A DNA stretch of 64,000 nt from Oxalobacteraceae bacterium (GCA_013284265.1 JABTBR010000025.1:32481-96480); one strand, 5' to 3'; positions 36,275 through 46,990 are shown, counted from the first letter of the stretch. Translations and numbers: made by a program. Notes: generated from the sequence alone by a model not told the origin.

Positions 36275-38764
36275 CGAATAGCCGGTCCCAAAATCGTCCA
36301 GAGAAAATTGAATGCCGCTTTCCTGCAGACAATTCATAATTGAAACCGTGTTTTCCATTTTTTCCAGCAACATGCTTTCTGTCAATTCCAATTTCAGCAG
36401 ATGCGGCGGGATGCCATTGCGTTGCATGGCCGATTGCACTTGATCGACAAAGTCGTTCTGCCGCATCTGCTTGGGGCTTATATTTACGGCGAGTACCAGT
36501 GCGGACGTTGTCGTGCTAGCTTGCCATGCCTTGAGCTGGACGCAAGCCGTTTCCAGGACCCACGCGCCAATGAGCAGTATCAAATCGCTGTCTTCCGAGA
36601 GGGGAATGAAGTCCAAGGGATAGATCAGTCCACGTTCAGGATGCTTCCACCGGATCAATGCCTCCGCTCCCAGCGGATGGCCGGAGTAATCCCTTTGAAC
36701 CTGGTAATACAGGCGAAGCTGACCTAGTTTGAGCGCCGCACGCAATTCGTTTTCGAGTAAAGCACGGGAGTTGATCGATTTCTGCATCTGTTCGTCAAAA
36801 AATCGGCTGACATTGCGACCGTCTTTTTTCGCCTGGTACATGGCAATGTCGGCCTGCTTCATCAATTCCTCAACCGAATATAGGTGATCGAAAAATACGG
36901 CACAGCCAATACTTGCCGTGCTGCGGTGCATTTTCCCGGCAAGATCGTAAGGCTCGTTGAGCGCAGCGATGATCTTCTCGCTGGTCTCCTTGGTCTGCGT
37001 CGCCGCATCTCTTTCATGCGTGCTCAAATCTTCCAGCATGACCACAAACTCATCGCCGCTTAAACGCGCCACAGAGTCGCTTTCGCGTACGCTGGCCTCC
37101 AGCCGTCGTCCGACCTGTTGCAGCAACAAGTCTCCCTTTGCGTGCCCAAGCGTGTCGTTGAGTGCCTTGAAATTGTCCAAATCAATGAACATCAATGCCG
37201 CCCCCCGTCCGCTGCGCGCACTGGACGACATTGCCTGCTCAAGACGATCCATCAGCAAGCGGCGATTGGGGAGATGCGTCAACGGATCGTAGAATGCCAA
37301 CATCCGGATACTCTCCTGGGCCGATTTTTGCTCCGAAATATCGATATGGGTGCCGACGTAACGGATGACCGCGCCATCACTGCCTTTGATGGCCGCGATG
37401 GTTAATAATTTAGGAGAGATATCGCCGCTCTTGTGACGATCCCATACTTCGCCTTGCCATGATCCAGTACGATTAATGCTTTCCCACATGGCGGCGTAAT
37501 AGCCGGCGTCATGTCGTCCGGATTGCAGAATTTTCGGTGTCTTGCCCAAGACTTCGTCGGCGGAATATCCGGTTTGCGCAGAAAATTCCCGGTTGACTCG
37601 TAGTATTAGGGAATTCGCGTCTGTCACCATGATCCCGACGTTGGCTTCAAAGGCCGTTGCGGCCACTTGCATATCGAGTTCCGCCTCCTTGGATTCATGA
37701 ATATCTGTGCAAGTGCCGAACCATTTGCGGACCTTGCCTTCATCGTCGAACACAGGCACGCCGCGCACCAGCCACCATCGATATTCGCCGTCAAAACGCC
37801 GCAACTTGCACTCCAGGGAATAGATGCCGCGAGTATTGATCGCATTTTGCCATGCATCCCACGCCCGCTTCTGATCGTCCGGGTGAAATGGCTTGTTCCA
37901 TCCATGGCCATAGCTCTCCTCTAGCGAAATGCCGGTGTAGTCGACCCACTGTTGATTGAAGTAGATATTGTGTCCATCGGCGCGCGTTATCCAGACAATT
38001 TGCGGCATGGCCTCCGCCAACTCCCTGAATTCCTGCATGTTCGCGGCAAGCGCTTGCTCCAACTCCTTTTGCTTGGTGATATCGCGTCCGACCGATTGAA
38101 TCTCGACGACCCGTCCAGCTTCATCAAAGAACGCCCGATTGATAAACTGGCCCCAGCGGATGACTTGGCCCGCGGCGACAACAGGATTTTCGATGGTAAC
38201 AACCGGATTTTCAGGCGTAAGCTTGCGCAACTGCCCAATGACGGCGGAGGAATACCCGGGCGCAACAAGAGGATGCCACCTTTTGCCGACCAGTTCTTCT
38301 CGAGTTTTATCGAAGAACCGGCAAAACGCATCATTGACATAGAGGACGGTCTCATCGGAACGGAACCTGCAGATGAGGTCGGTTTGATCTTCCAGGATGC
38401 GTTCAAATTGCCGCTCACTTTTCCCCGGCGATGACGTCGATGCGTGCGTTTTCCTGCTAATCAGGCCCACCATCAATGCCGAGGCAAGAAAAACGGCTGT
38501 CGCGATCTCCCGTTCGTAAGCGGAAGAATAGGCCGCCCCTGGGCGCATCAAAGCGAGAAAACCGGCTGCGGCGGCAAGGCCGGAGACCACAATGCCAGGC
38601 CCGATACCGCACAGGTAGAAGGCAATAATCATTGCTGGATAGAATGTGAAAAACGACAATCCGTAGTCGACCGGTGCGATCCATCGCTTCAACAGAAACG
38701 CGATGGAAAATATCAGCAGTGCGAGCGGATAGCGCGCAAACGCTTCTCGATGGATAGGATTCAT
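35960..38764 (-). CDS. Membrane PAS-GGDEF-EAL cyclic-di-GMP protein
   Basis: 934 residues: four N-terminal membrane helices (DUF4118-like, about 12-105), three PAS/PAC domains (about 125-480), a GGDEF domain and a C-terminal EAL domain. The cyclase motif reads SGDEF instead of GGDEF, behind an I-site RESD. The EAL domain keeps [17 protein letters not shown] and downstream acidic residues. The protein is therefore probably a phosphodiesterase with a modified, maybe regulatory, GGDEF domain; SGDEF proteins are sometimes still active cyclases. The PAS domains probably sense redox or a small ligand. Its 3' end has replaced the 3' part of the convergent Cache sensor. Confidence 0.88.
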   Translation of the reverse strand: MNPIHREAFARYPLALLIFSIAFLLKRWIAPVDYGLSFFTFYPAMIIAFYLCGIGPGIVVSGLAAAAGFLALMRPGAAYSSAYEREIATAVFLASALMVGLISRKTHASTSSPGKSERQFERILEDQTDLICRFRSDETVLYVNDAFCRFFDKTREELVGKRWHPLVAPGYSSAVIGQLRKLTPENPVVTIENPVVAAGQVIRWGQFINRAFFDEAGRVVEIQSVGRDITKQKELEQALAANMQEFRELAEAMPQIVWITRADGHNIYFNQQWVDYTGISLEESYGHGWNKPFHPDDQKRAWDAWQNAINTRGIYSLECKLRRFDGEYRWWLVRGVPVFDDEGKVRKWFGTCTDIHESKEAELDMQVAATAFEANVGIMVTDANSLILRVNREFSAQTGYSADEVLGKTPKILQSGRHDAGYYAAMWESINRTGSWQGEVWDRHKSGDISPKLLTIAAIKGSDGAVIRYVGTHIDISEQKSAQESIRMLAFYDPLTHLPNRRLLMDRLEQAMSSSARSGRGAALMFIDLDNFKALNDTLGHAKGDLLLQQVGRRLEASVRESDSVARLSGDEFVVMLEDLSTHERDAATQTKETSEKIIAALNEPYDLAGKMHRSTASIGCAVFFDHLYSVEELMKQADIAMYQAKKDGRNVSRFFDEQMQKSINSRALLENELRAALKLGQLRLYYQVQRDYSGHPLGAEALIRWKHPERGLIYPLDFIPLSEDSDLILLIGAWVLETACVQLKAWQASTTTSALVLAVNISPKQMRQNDFVDQVQSAMQRNGIPPHLLKLELTESMLLEKMENTVSIMNCLQESGIQFSLDDFGTGYSSLQYLKQLSFDQLKIAEPFVRDIAFDENDRAIVRTIIAMGHSLNLDVIAEGVESDEQRQFLFNNGCDHYQGHLLGKALPIEEFDLLLESMDARGAHHNNDATTS

Positions 38765-38855
38765 GTCATCTCTTTCAATCGGCCGAGTCTAACTGCTTCA
38801 AGGCTGTGAGCAGCGGTCACCAACATGATCGGCTCCTCGGTTTGCGCGTGCACCA

Positions 38856-39506
38856 TCATCTGGCATTCCCAGGGTAGCCTATCGTTTGCGATAACAACAC
38901 TTGTTGGTCATGGTTCAAGCCTAACGCGTCCGCGATCGCGGAACGATCGATCCAGGCACGCAGAACCGTGGCCAAGTCATTGCTTGCGGCAAATAGATAG
39001 ACGTTCTGTGCAATCGCGCCAGCCGCAACGGAAGCATACGATTCGCGCATTGCGGCCGGGACCATGCTCATCCGCGCATAGTCGGCGACATACACCAAGT
39101 CAAGCGGCGCCTCATCGACAAAGTCTTGATAGCCAGTGAGTTTCCGCAAATCGCTCGCTGCGATCAAATGCAGTTCATGGATGGCGGCAATATAGCGGTA
39201 GGCGCCGGATGGCAACGCAACGAAGATGTCGATCTCTTGCGCATTGATTGCCGAAGGGGCCGTACGTCCGCCGTCAGGTCGATTGACGCCGTCGGCCGCC
39301 CACAGCAAATCGGACAGCAGCGAAAGTGGCAGCGCGGTCGGCGCGAACACACGTGAGGAGCATCGCTTGGCGAGCACCTCATACAATGGCTTTCCGCCTT
39401 CCTTGGCAAATGGTGGCAGAACGATGGAAACTGCCGATTCTCCTTTCGCGGGACTGGGCCTCAGACGCCCCATGATACCGAGTGCAAGCTTGCTTAAGGT
39501 ATTCAT
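38856..39506 (-). CDS. SagB/ThcOx-type nitroreductase-family protein
   Basis: 216 residues of the FMN-binding nitroreductase fold, SagB type: RCSSRVFAPTALPLSLLSDL near the start, a GGRTAPSAINAQEI dimer/flavin segment, a FVALPSGAYRYI strand and a C-terminal DALGLNHDQQVLLSQTIGYP. SagB proteins in toxin clusters oxidise azolines, but no azoline-forming cyclodehydratase or precursor peptide is nearby, so here it is probably a stand-alone flavin oxidoreductase. An FNR-like box lies 122 bp upstream of the start, suggesting expression under low oxygen. Confidence 0.8.
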   Translation of the reverse strand: MNTLSKLALGIMGRLRPSPAKGESAVSIVLPPFAKEGGKPLYEVLAKRCSSRVFAPTALPLSLLSDLLWAADGVNRPDGGRTAPSAINAQEIDIFVALPSGAYRYIAAIHELHLIAASDLRKLTGYQDFVDEAPLDLVYVADYARMSMVPAAMRESYASVAAGAIAQNVYLFAASNDLATVLRAWIDRSAIADALGLNHDQQVLLSQTIGYPGNAR

Positions 39507-39942
39507 TGCAACCTCCGTTCGTTTCGAATGATCCGGATACCTAGGCGACCTAGTGCACAGGACGGTTTATGTGGAGCCAGTGGCACCCACAGTTTTACAA
39601 TCTTGAATAGGCTAGGATGGAAAAACCCTGATATAGGTCAAATTGAAGCAGGTTTTGAGAGCGGCCATTTGACCGTTGTCAGCTCAGTCCGCCAATTGCA
39701 TCTATTCCGTGCGCGGCGCAGGCACATTGCCGGCGCTGGCATTGAACTCGGTAAAATTCACAGGCTTGGCCTGGACGTCATGGGCGCGCAAGCGCAGCGC
39801 CTCGTGACCCACCGGGAGATCGGTATTGGCCGTGGCCATGCTCAGCGGGATCAGGCGATGCATGGGTGGATGGGCTGGCGAGCGGCCTGGCGTGGGCTGA
39901 TGGTCATGCAAGCGACCTGGTTCACCCCATTCCCGCGGCTAG
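39507..39942. other. Gene-poor stretch, SagB upstream region
   Basis: 436 bp with no convincing gene. The left part is AT-richer and holds the SagB promoter region with an FNR-like site at 39628-39641. The right part leads into the SEC-C remnant. Weak open frames on both strands show no recognisable domain. Confidence 0.4.
39628..39641. promoter_or_regulatory. FNR/Anr-like box upstream of the SagB-type gene
   Basis: CTGATATAGGTCAA: each half-site matches four of five bases of TTGAT-N4-ATCAA, and twelve central bases equal those of the box at 33595-33608. Confidence 0.5.
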
Positions 39943-39954
39943 GAACCGCCACTG

Positions 39955-40062
39955 GTGCGCGCCGCACCAAAGGTCGGCCGCAATGATCCCTGCCCCTGTG
40001 GCACTGGCAAGACATCCAGACGCTGCTGCGGTGCGGATTCCATGCCGTCGCAATTGCATTGA
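39955..40062 (+). pseudogene. SEC-C zinc-motif remnant
   Basis: 35 codons from a GTG at 39955 containing a complete SEC-C motif, [19 protein letters not shown], whose cysteines (C-x-C and CC) bind zinc. A TAG lies directly upstream in frame (39940), so the body of the protein is gone. SEC-C tails are often attached to pRiA4b-ORF3-like or UPF0149 proteins. The pRiA4b-like gene starts 16 bp further on, suggesting the broken end of a related gene. Confidence 0.6.
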
Positions 40063-40078
40063 TGGAGGCGAGCTAGCG

Positions 40079-40507
40079 ATGCAGGAAATTTTCTCGTTGA
40101 ATATCAAGTGCATTCGCGGGATGCACTTGATCGCACCCTATGAGTTCAAGATCCAGGTGCCGGCCACCTGGACGCTGACAGATCTAGCGGATTGCATTCT
40201 TCACATGATGGATTTTGACGGCGATCATCTGTCGCAGTTCTATGTGGCGGCATCCCTGCGCGGGCGCAAAACATCGCCAGGCGCCAATGATGGCGCCGAC
40301 CACTGCGATCCGACGCTACATGCGATCTTCCCATTGCCGAAGAATAAGAAATTGTTTTACCTGTACGATTTCGGCGCATCCTGGTGGTTCCAGATCAGCA
40401 AACAGGGGAAATCCAGCACAGGGCTGGCGGAAGTCGACTATCCCCGCCTGCTATCCGAACAAGGCAGTAAGCCGCTTGAGTATGGACCCGATGACGACTG
40501 CGATTGA
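40079..40507 (+). CDS. pRiA4b ORF-3-like protein
   Basis: 142 residues from the ATG at 40079, with GGAGG ten bases upstream. The sequence follows the MM3350/pRiA4b ORF-3-like fold: LNIKCIRGMHLIAPYEFKIQ, WTLTDLADCILHMMDFDGDH, FYLYDFGASWWFQI and a C-terminal SKPLEYGPDDDCD acidic end. The family is common on plasmids and in genomic islands; function is not known. A SEC-C stump lies immediately upstream. It adds to the mobile character of this stretch. Confidence 0.75.
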   Translation: MQEIFSLNIKCIRGMHLIAPYEFKIQVPATWTLTDLADCILHMMDFDGDHLSQFYVAASLRGRKTSPGANDGADHCDPTLHAIFPLPKNKKLFYLYDFGASWWFQISKQGKSSTGLAEVDYPRLLSEQGSKPLEYGPDDDCD

Positions 40508-40603
40508 TCCCATACCAAGTGAGCTCGTAGCCGCGGCTGAAAACCAGCGCCCATGTGCCAGGTAATCAGCGAGACGATACCTGCGGCTTATACCGCGACG
40601 GCT

Positions 40604-40660
40604 TCAGTCTTCCAGCAAAATCTCGCCGGGGTGAACTGGACGCATACCGTTCTTGGACAT
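40604..40660 (-). pseudogene. N-terminal stump of a HigA/VapI-type antitoxin
   Basis: 18 codons starting at an ATG with CGGAG upstream, reading MSKNGMRPVHPGEILLED and then TGA. The NGMRP-HPGEIL start is the hallmark N-terminus of HigA/VapI addiction antidotes; the helix-turn-helix part is missing. It lies 26 bp downstream of the intact antitoxin gene on the same strand, so a second module seems to have been deleted here. Confidence 0.65.
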
Positions 40661-40685
40661 GATGGACTCCGTTACTAGTTACTAC

Positions 40686-41021
40686 TCAGGCAATCGCAAG
40701 CGTCAGATGACCGACGGGCTCCGCGGTCGGCCGTACCTTGATTTCGATGTCGTAGCCAAGCCGATTCAGGCATTCCATCAGCTTACGCTCCGAAAGGTTG
40801 GCGAAGTCGCCACGCATCATCCCAGACACCTTCGGTTGCGGAATGCCCATGCGTCGGCCGGCATCTTCCTGGGTTAAGCCGAGACGGCGCACGGCGCGGC
40901 TGATCTCACTCACCAGGCCAGACTTGATTTTGAGTTTTTCGGCGTTGGGCAAGCCGAGATCAGCGAAGACGTTTCCCGAACTTGCTTCGATCTCAATGCC
41001 GTCAATCATGCGATTAACCAT
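40686..41021 (-). CDS. XRE-family antitoxin (HigA-like)
   Basis: 111 residues from the ATG at 41021 (AGGAG eight bases upstream). The XRE helix-turn-helix lies at about 45-85 (RRLGLTQEDAGRRMGIPQPK) and is followed by VSGMMRGDFANLSERKLMEC, as in the HigA-2/HTH_37 group paired with Gp49-like toxins. The gene overlaps the toxin stop by 8 bp. The antitoxin should neutralise the upstream toxin and repress the operon. Confidence 0.87.
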   Translation of the reverse strand: MVNRMIDGIEIEASSGNVFADLGLPNAEKLKIKSGLVSEISRAVRRLGLTQEDAGRRMGIPQPKVSGMMRGDFANLSERKLMECLNRLGYDIEIKVRPTAEPVGHLTLAIA

Positions 41022-41379
41022 GTCGTAGCTCCTTTGCCAGCGCCTCGGCAACTTTTAACCTGGCGCGAATGATATCTATGTCCTCTTTGGGTGTCGCGAT
41101 TCCGCTCTTGCTCTTTTTCTGGAAGCAATGCAGGACAAACACCGCTTCCGCGAACTTCACTGTGTAGACGGCCCGATAGGTGCCTCCTGTGTCATCTTCG
41201 ACGATCTCAATGACACCAGCGCCGCCGAAACCCTTGAGTGGCTTGGCGGCTTCATGCAGGTCACCACGTTGGGCGAAGTCTAAGGCGTGGCCAAAGAACT
41301 TTCGCACATCAAGAGGCAGCGCCATCAGGTCCTTCTTGCTGCTTCCGATCCAGTAGAGCTGTTTTCCTCGGTCTGCCAT
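41014..41379 (-). CDS. RelE/HigB (phage Gp49-like) toxin
   Basis: 121 residues of the Gp49-like RelE/HigB superfamily: IGSSKKDLMALPLDVRKFFG, LKGFGGAGVIEIVEDDTGGT, YRAVYTVKFAEAVFVLHCFQ and KKSKSGIATPKEDI. These toxins are ribosome-dependent or free mRNA interferases. It is the first gene of a toxin-antitoxin operon on the minus strand, the gene order typical for HigBA. An imperfect inverted repeat TATACCCG...AGATATA at 41391-41408, just upstream of its ATG, could be the autoregulatory operator. Confidence 0.87.
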   Translation of the reverse strand: MADRGKQLYWIGSSKKDLMALPLDVRKFFGHALDFAQRGDLHEAAKPLKGFGGAGVIEIVEDDTGGTYRAVYTVKFAEAVFVLHCFQKKSKSGIATPKEDIDIIRARLKVAEALAKELRHG

Positions 41380-41500
41380 ACGGCCAGTTTATACCCGTTC
41401 AGATATACACACAAGGATGGGGCCGGGAACGCAGGTAATCGAGTTGGCCGCGCGATCAACGAACATTGAAATTCCATTTTGAAAAAAAATTGTTTCTAAT

Positions 41501-41524
41501 AAAAAAGCCCTGTAAAAACAGGGC
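41501..41524 (-). terminator. Rho-independent terminator of guaBA
   Basis: On the minus strand GCCCTG-loop-CAGGGC (41507-41524) is followed by six Ts (41506-41501). It lies 47 bp after the guaA stop. Confidence 0.85.
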
Positions 41525-41570
41525 CTTATGTACATCATTTACGAAGTTGCGAACAGTTCCCGCAAGAAAC

Positions 41571-43181
41571 TCACTCCCACTCGATGGTCGCCGGCGGCTT
41601 GCCCGAGATATCGTAAACCACGCGGTTGATGCCGCGCACTTCATTGATGATACGGTTCGACACTTTGCCCAGCAGCGCGTGCGGCAGGTGCGCCCAGTGT
41701 GCGGTCATGAAGTCTTGCGTCTGCACGGCGCGCAGGGCCACCACGTACTCGTAGGTACGGCCATCGCCCATCACGCCCACCGATTTCACCGGCAGGAACA
41801 CGGCGAAGGCCTGGCTGGTCGCTTCGTACCAGTTCTTCGGCATCTGTTCGTGATCGACCGCCTGGCCGGCGACGAATTCGTAAGGCGTGTTGCGCAGCTC
41901 TTCGATGAAGATCGCGTCGGCGCGGCGCAGCAGGTCGGCGAAGTCTTTCTTGACTTCACCGAGGATGCGCACACCCAGGCCCGGGCCTGGGAAAGGATGA
42001 CGGTAGACCATGTCATGCGGCAGGCCGAGCGCCACGCCCAGCTTGCGCACTTCGTCCTTGAACAGTTCGCGCAGCGGTTCGAGCAGCTTGAGCTTCATGG
42101 TTTCCGGCAGGCCGCCCACATTGTGGTGCGACTTGATGGTCTGGCCTTTCTTTCCCTTGCCGGCCGACTCGATCACGTCCGGGTAGATGGTGCCCTGGGC
42201 CAGCCATTTGGCGTTGACCAGCTTGCCCGATTCCACCTGGAACACTTCGACGAACTCGCGGCCAATGATTTTGCGCTTGGCTTCCGGATCGCTGACGCCG
42301 GCCAGGTGGCCCATGAACTGGTCTTCCGCATCGACGCGGATGACTTTGACGCCCAGGTTCTTGGCGAACATGTCCATCACCATCTTGCCTTCGTCCAGGC
42401 GCAGCAGGCCGTGGTCGACGAACACGCAGGTCAGCTGGTCGCCGATGGCGCGGTGGATCAGCGCGGCGGCCACGCTGGAATCGACGCCGCCGGACAGGCC
42501 GAGGATGACTTCATCGCTGCCAACCTGGGCGCGGATTTTTTCGACCGCTTCCGAGATGTAGTCGGGCATGTTCCAGTCCGATTTGCAGCCGCAGATTTCG
42601 TGCACGAAGCGGCCCAGCATGGCCTTGCCCTGCACGGTGTGGGTCACTTCCGGGTGCCATTGCACGCCGTAGAAACGCTTCTCTTCATTGGCCATCGCGG
42701 CGATCGGGCAGCTCGGGGTATTGCCCATCAGGACGAAGCCCGGTGGCATGTCGAGCACCTTGTCGCCATGGCTCATCCATACTTTCAGCATGCCGTGGCC
42801 TTCGTCGGTGACGAAGTCGTTGATGCCGTCGAGCAGCTTGGTGTGGCTGCGGGCGCGCACTTCGGCGTAGCCGAATTCACGCACCAGACCGTTTTCGACC
42901 TTGCCGCCCAGCTGGGCCGCCATGGTCTGCATGCCGTAGCAGATGCCCAGCACCGGCACACCCAGTTCGAACACGGCTTGCGGCGCGCGCGGGGCGTCGC
43001 CTTCCAAGGTGGAACTGTGGCTGCCCGACAGGATCACGCCGGCGGCGCCGTAGTTGCGCACGAACTCGTCGCTGACGTCGTAAGGGAAGACTTCGGAGAA
43101 CACGCCGGAGTCGCGCACGCGGCGGGCGATCAGCTGGGTGACTTGGGAGCCGAAATCGAGAATGAGGATTTTAGAATGCAT
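41571..43181 (-). CDS. guaA: GMP synthase (glutamine-hydrolysing)
   Basis: 536 residues, normal length. The class I glutamine amidotransferase domain has Cys81 in GICYGMQ and the His176/Glu178 pair in WHPEV. The ATP pyrophosphatase domain has the P-loop SGGVDSS (230-236), and the C-terminal dimerisation domain ends in PPATIEWE. The enzyme converts XMP to GMP with ATP and glutamine-derived ammonia. It follows guaB by 141 bp on the same strand, and a terminator lies just downstream: a standard guaBA purine operon. Confidence 0.98.
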   Translation of the reverse strand: MHSKILILDFGSQVTQLIARRVRDSGVFSEVFPYDVSDEFVRNYGAAGVILSGSHSSTLEGDAPRAPQAVFELGVPVLGICYGMQTMAAQLGGKVENGLVREFGYAEVRARSHTKLLDGINDFVTDEGHGMLKVWMSHGDKVLDMPPGFVLMGNTPSCPIAAMANEEKRFYGVQWHPEVTHTVQGKAMLGRFVHEICGCKSDWNMPDYISEAVEKIRAQVGSDEVILGLSGGVDSSVAAALIHRAIGDQLTCVFVDHGLLRLDEGKMVMDMFAKNLGVKVIRVDAEDQFMGHLAGVSDPEAKRKIIGREFVEVFQVESGKLVNAKWLAQGTIYPDVIESAGKGKKGQTIKSHHNVGGLPETMKLKLLEPLRELFKDEVRKLGVALGLPHDMVYRHPFPGPGLGVRILGEVKKDFADLLRRADAIFIEELRNTPYEFVAGQAVDHEQMPKNWYEATSQAFAVFLPVKSVGVMGDGRTYEYVVALRAVQTQDFMTAHWAHLPHALLGKVSNRIINEVRGINRVVYDISGKPPATIEWE

Positions 43182-43322
43182 GGGATCGGAGCTTTAACAA
43201 GATGGAATTCGGAGCGGCAGGCCGGGAGGCCACGGTCGGCGCATGCGCCAGACACAGACGTCAAACGCAGTCGCCAAAAACAGCAACGCCGGCGGTGCGT
43301 GGGCACCGCCGGCGTGGAAGGC

Positions 43323-44818
<1,496 letters not shown>

Positions 44819-44944
44819 CAGAAAAACAGCTGCCTCGTCCTTGCATATCGGAAAAATCCACCGTTCCCAGCCCCGCACGATTGACAGCGCCGGCAAATCA
44901 TGGCGAAATCTGCATTGGCTCGCACATTCCCCGAGGAAATAATA

Positions 44945-45502
44945 ATGAAGCATCACCCGCAGCAAGCCACCTATCCCTTCAGCAGTGTCCTGCGCCGGCT
45001 GGCAGCGGCCGCCGCGCTGCTGGCTTTGACGGCACCGGCCATGGCGCAGTACGTTTGGGTCGACGAAAAAGGCATCAAGCAGTTTTCGGACCGCCCGCCT
45101 CCACCCTCGACCCCGTTTGGCCGCATCCTGAAAGCACCCGGCAAGGACAAGTTCGACCCAGCCGCCGCCAGCGCCCCGCCGCCGGCCGCCGACCAGGATG
45201 GCGACGGCCCCGAGAAACCGGAGCCCAAGCTCAAGGCGCCGCCCACCATTGCCGAGCGCAATGCCGACTTCAACAAGCGCAAGGCCGAAGCTGCCAAAGC
45301 GGCCGAGAAATCCGGTGAGGAAGCGGCGCGCAAGGCCGACCTGGCCTCCAACTGCGAAGGAGCCCGCAGCAATCTGCGTGCGCTGGAGGCGGGCGGGCGC
45401 ATGAGTACGGTCGACAAAAATGGCGAACGCGGCATCATGGACGATGCCGCACGGGCCGAGGCGATCAAGAAGAACAAGGCGGCGCTGAGCAGCTGCAAAT
45501 GA
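44945..45502 (+). CDS. DUF4124 domain secreted protein
   Basis: 185 residues from the ATG at 44945, with GAGGA six bases upstream. A signal peptide (LAAAAALLALTAPAMA) leads into the DUF4124 motif QYVWVDEKGIKQFSDRPPPP directly at the mature N-terminus. A proline/alanine linker and a charged, probably coiled helical C-terminal region (AERNADFNKRKAEAAKAAEK) follow. DUF4124 proteins are periplasmic, of unknown role, and very common beside guaB in betaproteobacteria. Divergent from guaB. Confidence 0.87.
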   Translation: MKHHPQQATYPFSSVLRRLAAAAALLALTAPAMAQYVWVDEKGIKQFSDRPPPPSTPFGRILKAPGKDKFDPAAASAPPPAADQDGDGPEKPEPKLKAPPTIAERNADFNKRKAEAAKAAEKSGEEAARKADLASNCEGARSNLRALEAGGRMSTVDKNGERGIMDDAARAEAIKKNKAALSSCK

Positions 45503-45592
45503 GGGCGGCCCGCCGGCGCGGGCGCCCTTCCCCTATGAGAGCAACAATGCCAGTCCTGCCACGGGCAATAGCGATTGCCGTATGTATCCCGT

Positions 45593-45608
45593 ATGATATC
45601 GCTATCTC
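45593..45608. promoter_or_regulatory. Possible auto-operator before the LacI-type gene
   Basis: ATGATATCGCTATCTC matches twelve of sixteen bases of the reverse complement of the operator at 46949-46964 and lies 34 bp before the regulator ATG. Confidence 0.45.
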
Positions 45609-45641
45609 TTACACGCAGCCATTCGCCGCCCGCCTTCGCCC

Positions 45642-46670
45642 ATGTCCAGGATACAGCCCGCCAAAAGCCGCGCCAGCGGCAAAGTAACCCTTGCCGCCGT
45701 GGCCGAACGGGCCGGCGTGGCAACGATGACGGCTTCGCGCGCGATCACCCAGCCGGATATGGTGTCGGAGACGCTGCGCACCCGGGTCCAGCAGGCCGTC
45801 GCCGAACTCGGCTACGTACCCAACCGCGCCGCCCGCGCGCTGGCCTCGGCGCAGAGCAAGGTCATCGCCGTGCTGGTGCCTTCGCTGTCGAACGCCGTGT
45901 TCACGGCGGTGCTGGCCGGCATCCAGGATGCGCTCGATGCGGACGATTACCAGATCCTGATCGGCAACACCCGCTATTCCGATGCCGAGGAAGAAAAACT
46001 GCTCGGCATCTATATGCAATCGAATCCGGATGGCATCCTGCTGTCCGGCCTGACCCACAGCGCGCGCGTGCAGCAGATGCTGACGTCGTCACAGGTGCCC
46101 ATCGTGTCGATGATGGATATGGCGACCAACCCGGAGCAGTTGTCGGTGGGCTTTTCCCAGTTCCAGGCTGGCCAGGCGATGACGCAGTACCTGATCGGCA
46201 AAGGCCACCGTCGCATCGGCTTCATCGGCGCCCAGCTCGACGAACGCACGCTCAAGCGCGCCGAAGGCTACCGCGCCGCCATGCAGCAAGCGGGGCTGGC
46301 CGATCCGGCGCTGGAAATCATGGTTGAAGATCCCTCCACCATCGCGCTTGGCGCCGAACTGGTGGGCCGCATGCTGGAACAGGCGCCCGATTGCCAGGCC
46401 ATCTTCTGCTGTAACGACGACTTGGCCCACGGCGCCATTTTCCAGTGCCAGCGCAGTGGCATAGCCGTGCCCGGCAGGCTGGCCATCTGCGGCTTCAACG
46501 ACCTGCCCGCTTCGGCCTGGATGAATCCCTCCGTCACCACCGTCGGCACGCCGCGCTACCAGATCGGTTTCGAAGCGGCGACCTTGCTGCGCGCCTTGAT
46601 CAAGGGCGAGCAGCCCGAAGTAACGCAGATCGACCTCGGCTTTACGCTGATGGAGCGTGAAAGCGCCTGA
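45642..46670 (+). CDS. gntR: LacI-family regulator of gluconate use
   Basis: 342 residues. The LacI-type N-terminal HTH and hinge helix (VTLAAVAERAGVATMTASRA, then LGYVPNRAARALAS) precede a periplasmic-binding-like effector domain (VLVPSLSNAVFTAVLAGIQD, FCCNDDLAHGA, GFNDLPASAWMNPSVTTV). The wording of these segments is that of GntR gluconate repressors. The next gene is gluconokinase, and its promoter carries a LacI-type palindrome over the start point (46949-46964). It should repress gntK, the carrier and the porin until gluconate or 6-phosphogluconate appears. Confidence 0.87.
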   Translation: MSRIQPAKSRASGKVTLAAVAERAGVATMTASRAITQPDMVSETLRTRVQQAVAELGYVPNRAARALASAQSKVIAVLVPSLSNAVFTAVLAGIQDALDADDYQILIGNTRYSDAEEEKLLGIYMQSNPDGILLSGLTHSARVQQMLTSSQVPIVSMMDMATNPEQLSVGFSQFQAGQAMTQYLIGKGHRRIGFIGAQLDERTLKRAEGYRAAMQQAGLADPALEIMVEDPSTIALGAELVGRMLEQAPDCQAIFCCNDDLAHGAIFQCQRSGIAVPGRLAICGFNDLPASAWMNPSVTTVGTPRYQIGFEAATLLRALIKGEQPEVTQIDLGFTLMERESA

Positions 46671-46912
46671 CCCGCGCGCCGTTCCATCACCATTTTTACA
46701 ACAATCCTGTCGCTGCCCTAGCGCTTCCCATGCCACCACCGGCGATGCCGCATCGGTCTCGGCGCCGCGTTCAAAACCTCGGCATTCTCCTCTGACGGCG
46801 CCCTCTTCGGCGCATCATGTGCGCGCCCGCAATTCCTGAAAATTTCAGCGACATCGGTCAGCTGACTGTTTTTCCAACACGCAAATTTATTGCGCCGCAC
46901 CATAACATTCTC

Positions 46913-46940
46913 TTTACAAATTCGGCCGAGGAGCTAAACT
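46913..46940 (+). promoter_or_regulatory. Promoter of the gntK operon
   Basis: -35 TTTACA (46913-46918) and -10 TAAACT (46935-46940), spacing 16 bp. The start point would lie around 46947, on the edge of the operator. Confidence 0.6.
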
Positions 46941-46948
46941 TCGTACCA

Positions 46949-46964
46949 ATGTTAGCGCTATCAT
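46949..46964. promoter_or_regulatory. LacI/GntR-type operator
   Basis: ATGTTAGCGCTATCAT, a 16-bp palindrome with one mismatched pair centred on GC, the usual form of LacI-family boxes and close to the E. coli GntR box. It overlaps the predicted transcription start of gntK. Confidence 0.75.
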
Positions 46965-46990
46965 TTCCCTGAACATCCGTGAAAACTCAT

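Noticed and set aside
38856..39506. Azole-modified peptide toxin cluster around the SagB-type gene
   Set aside because: No cyclodehydratase, docking protein or precursor peptide gene was found on either side.
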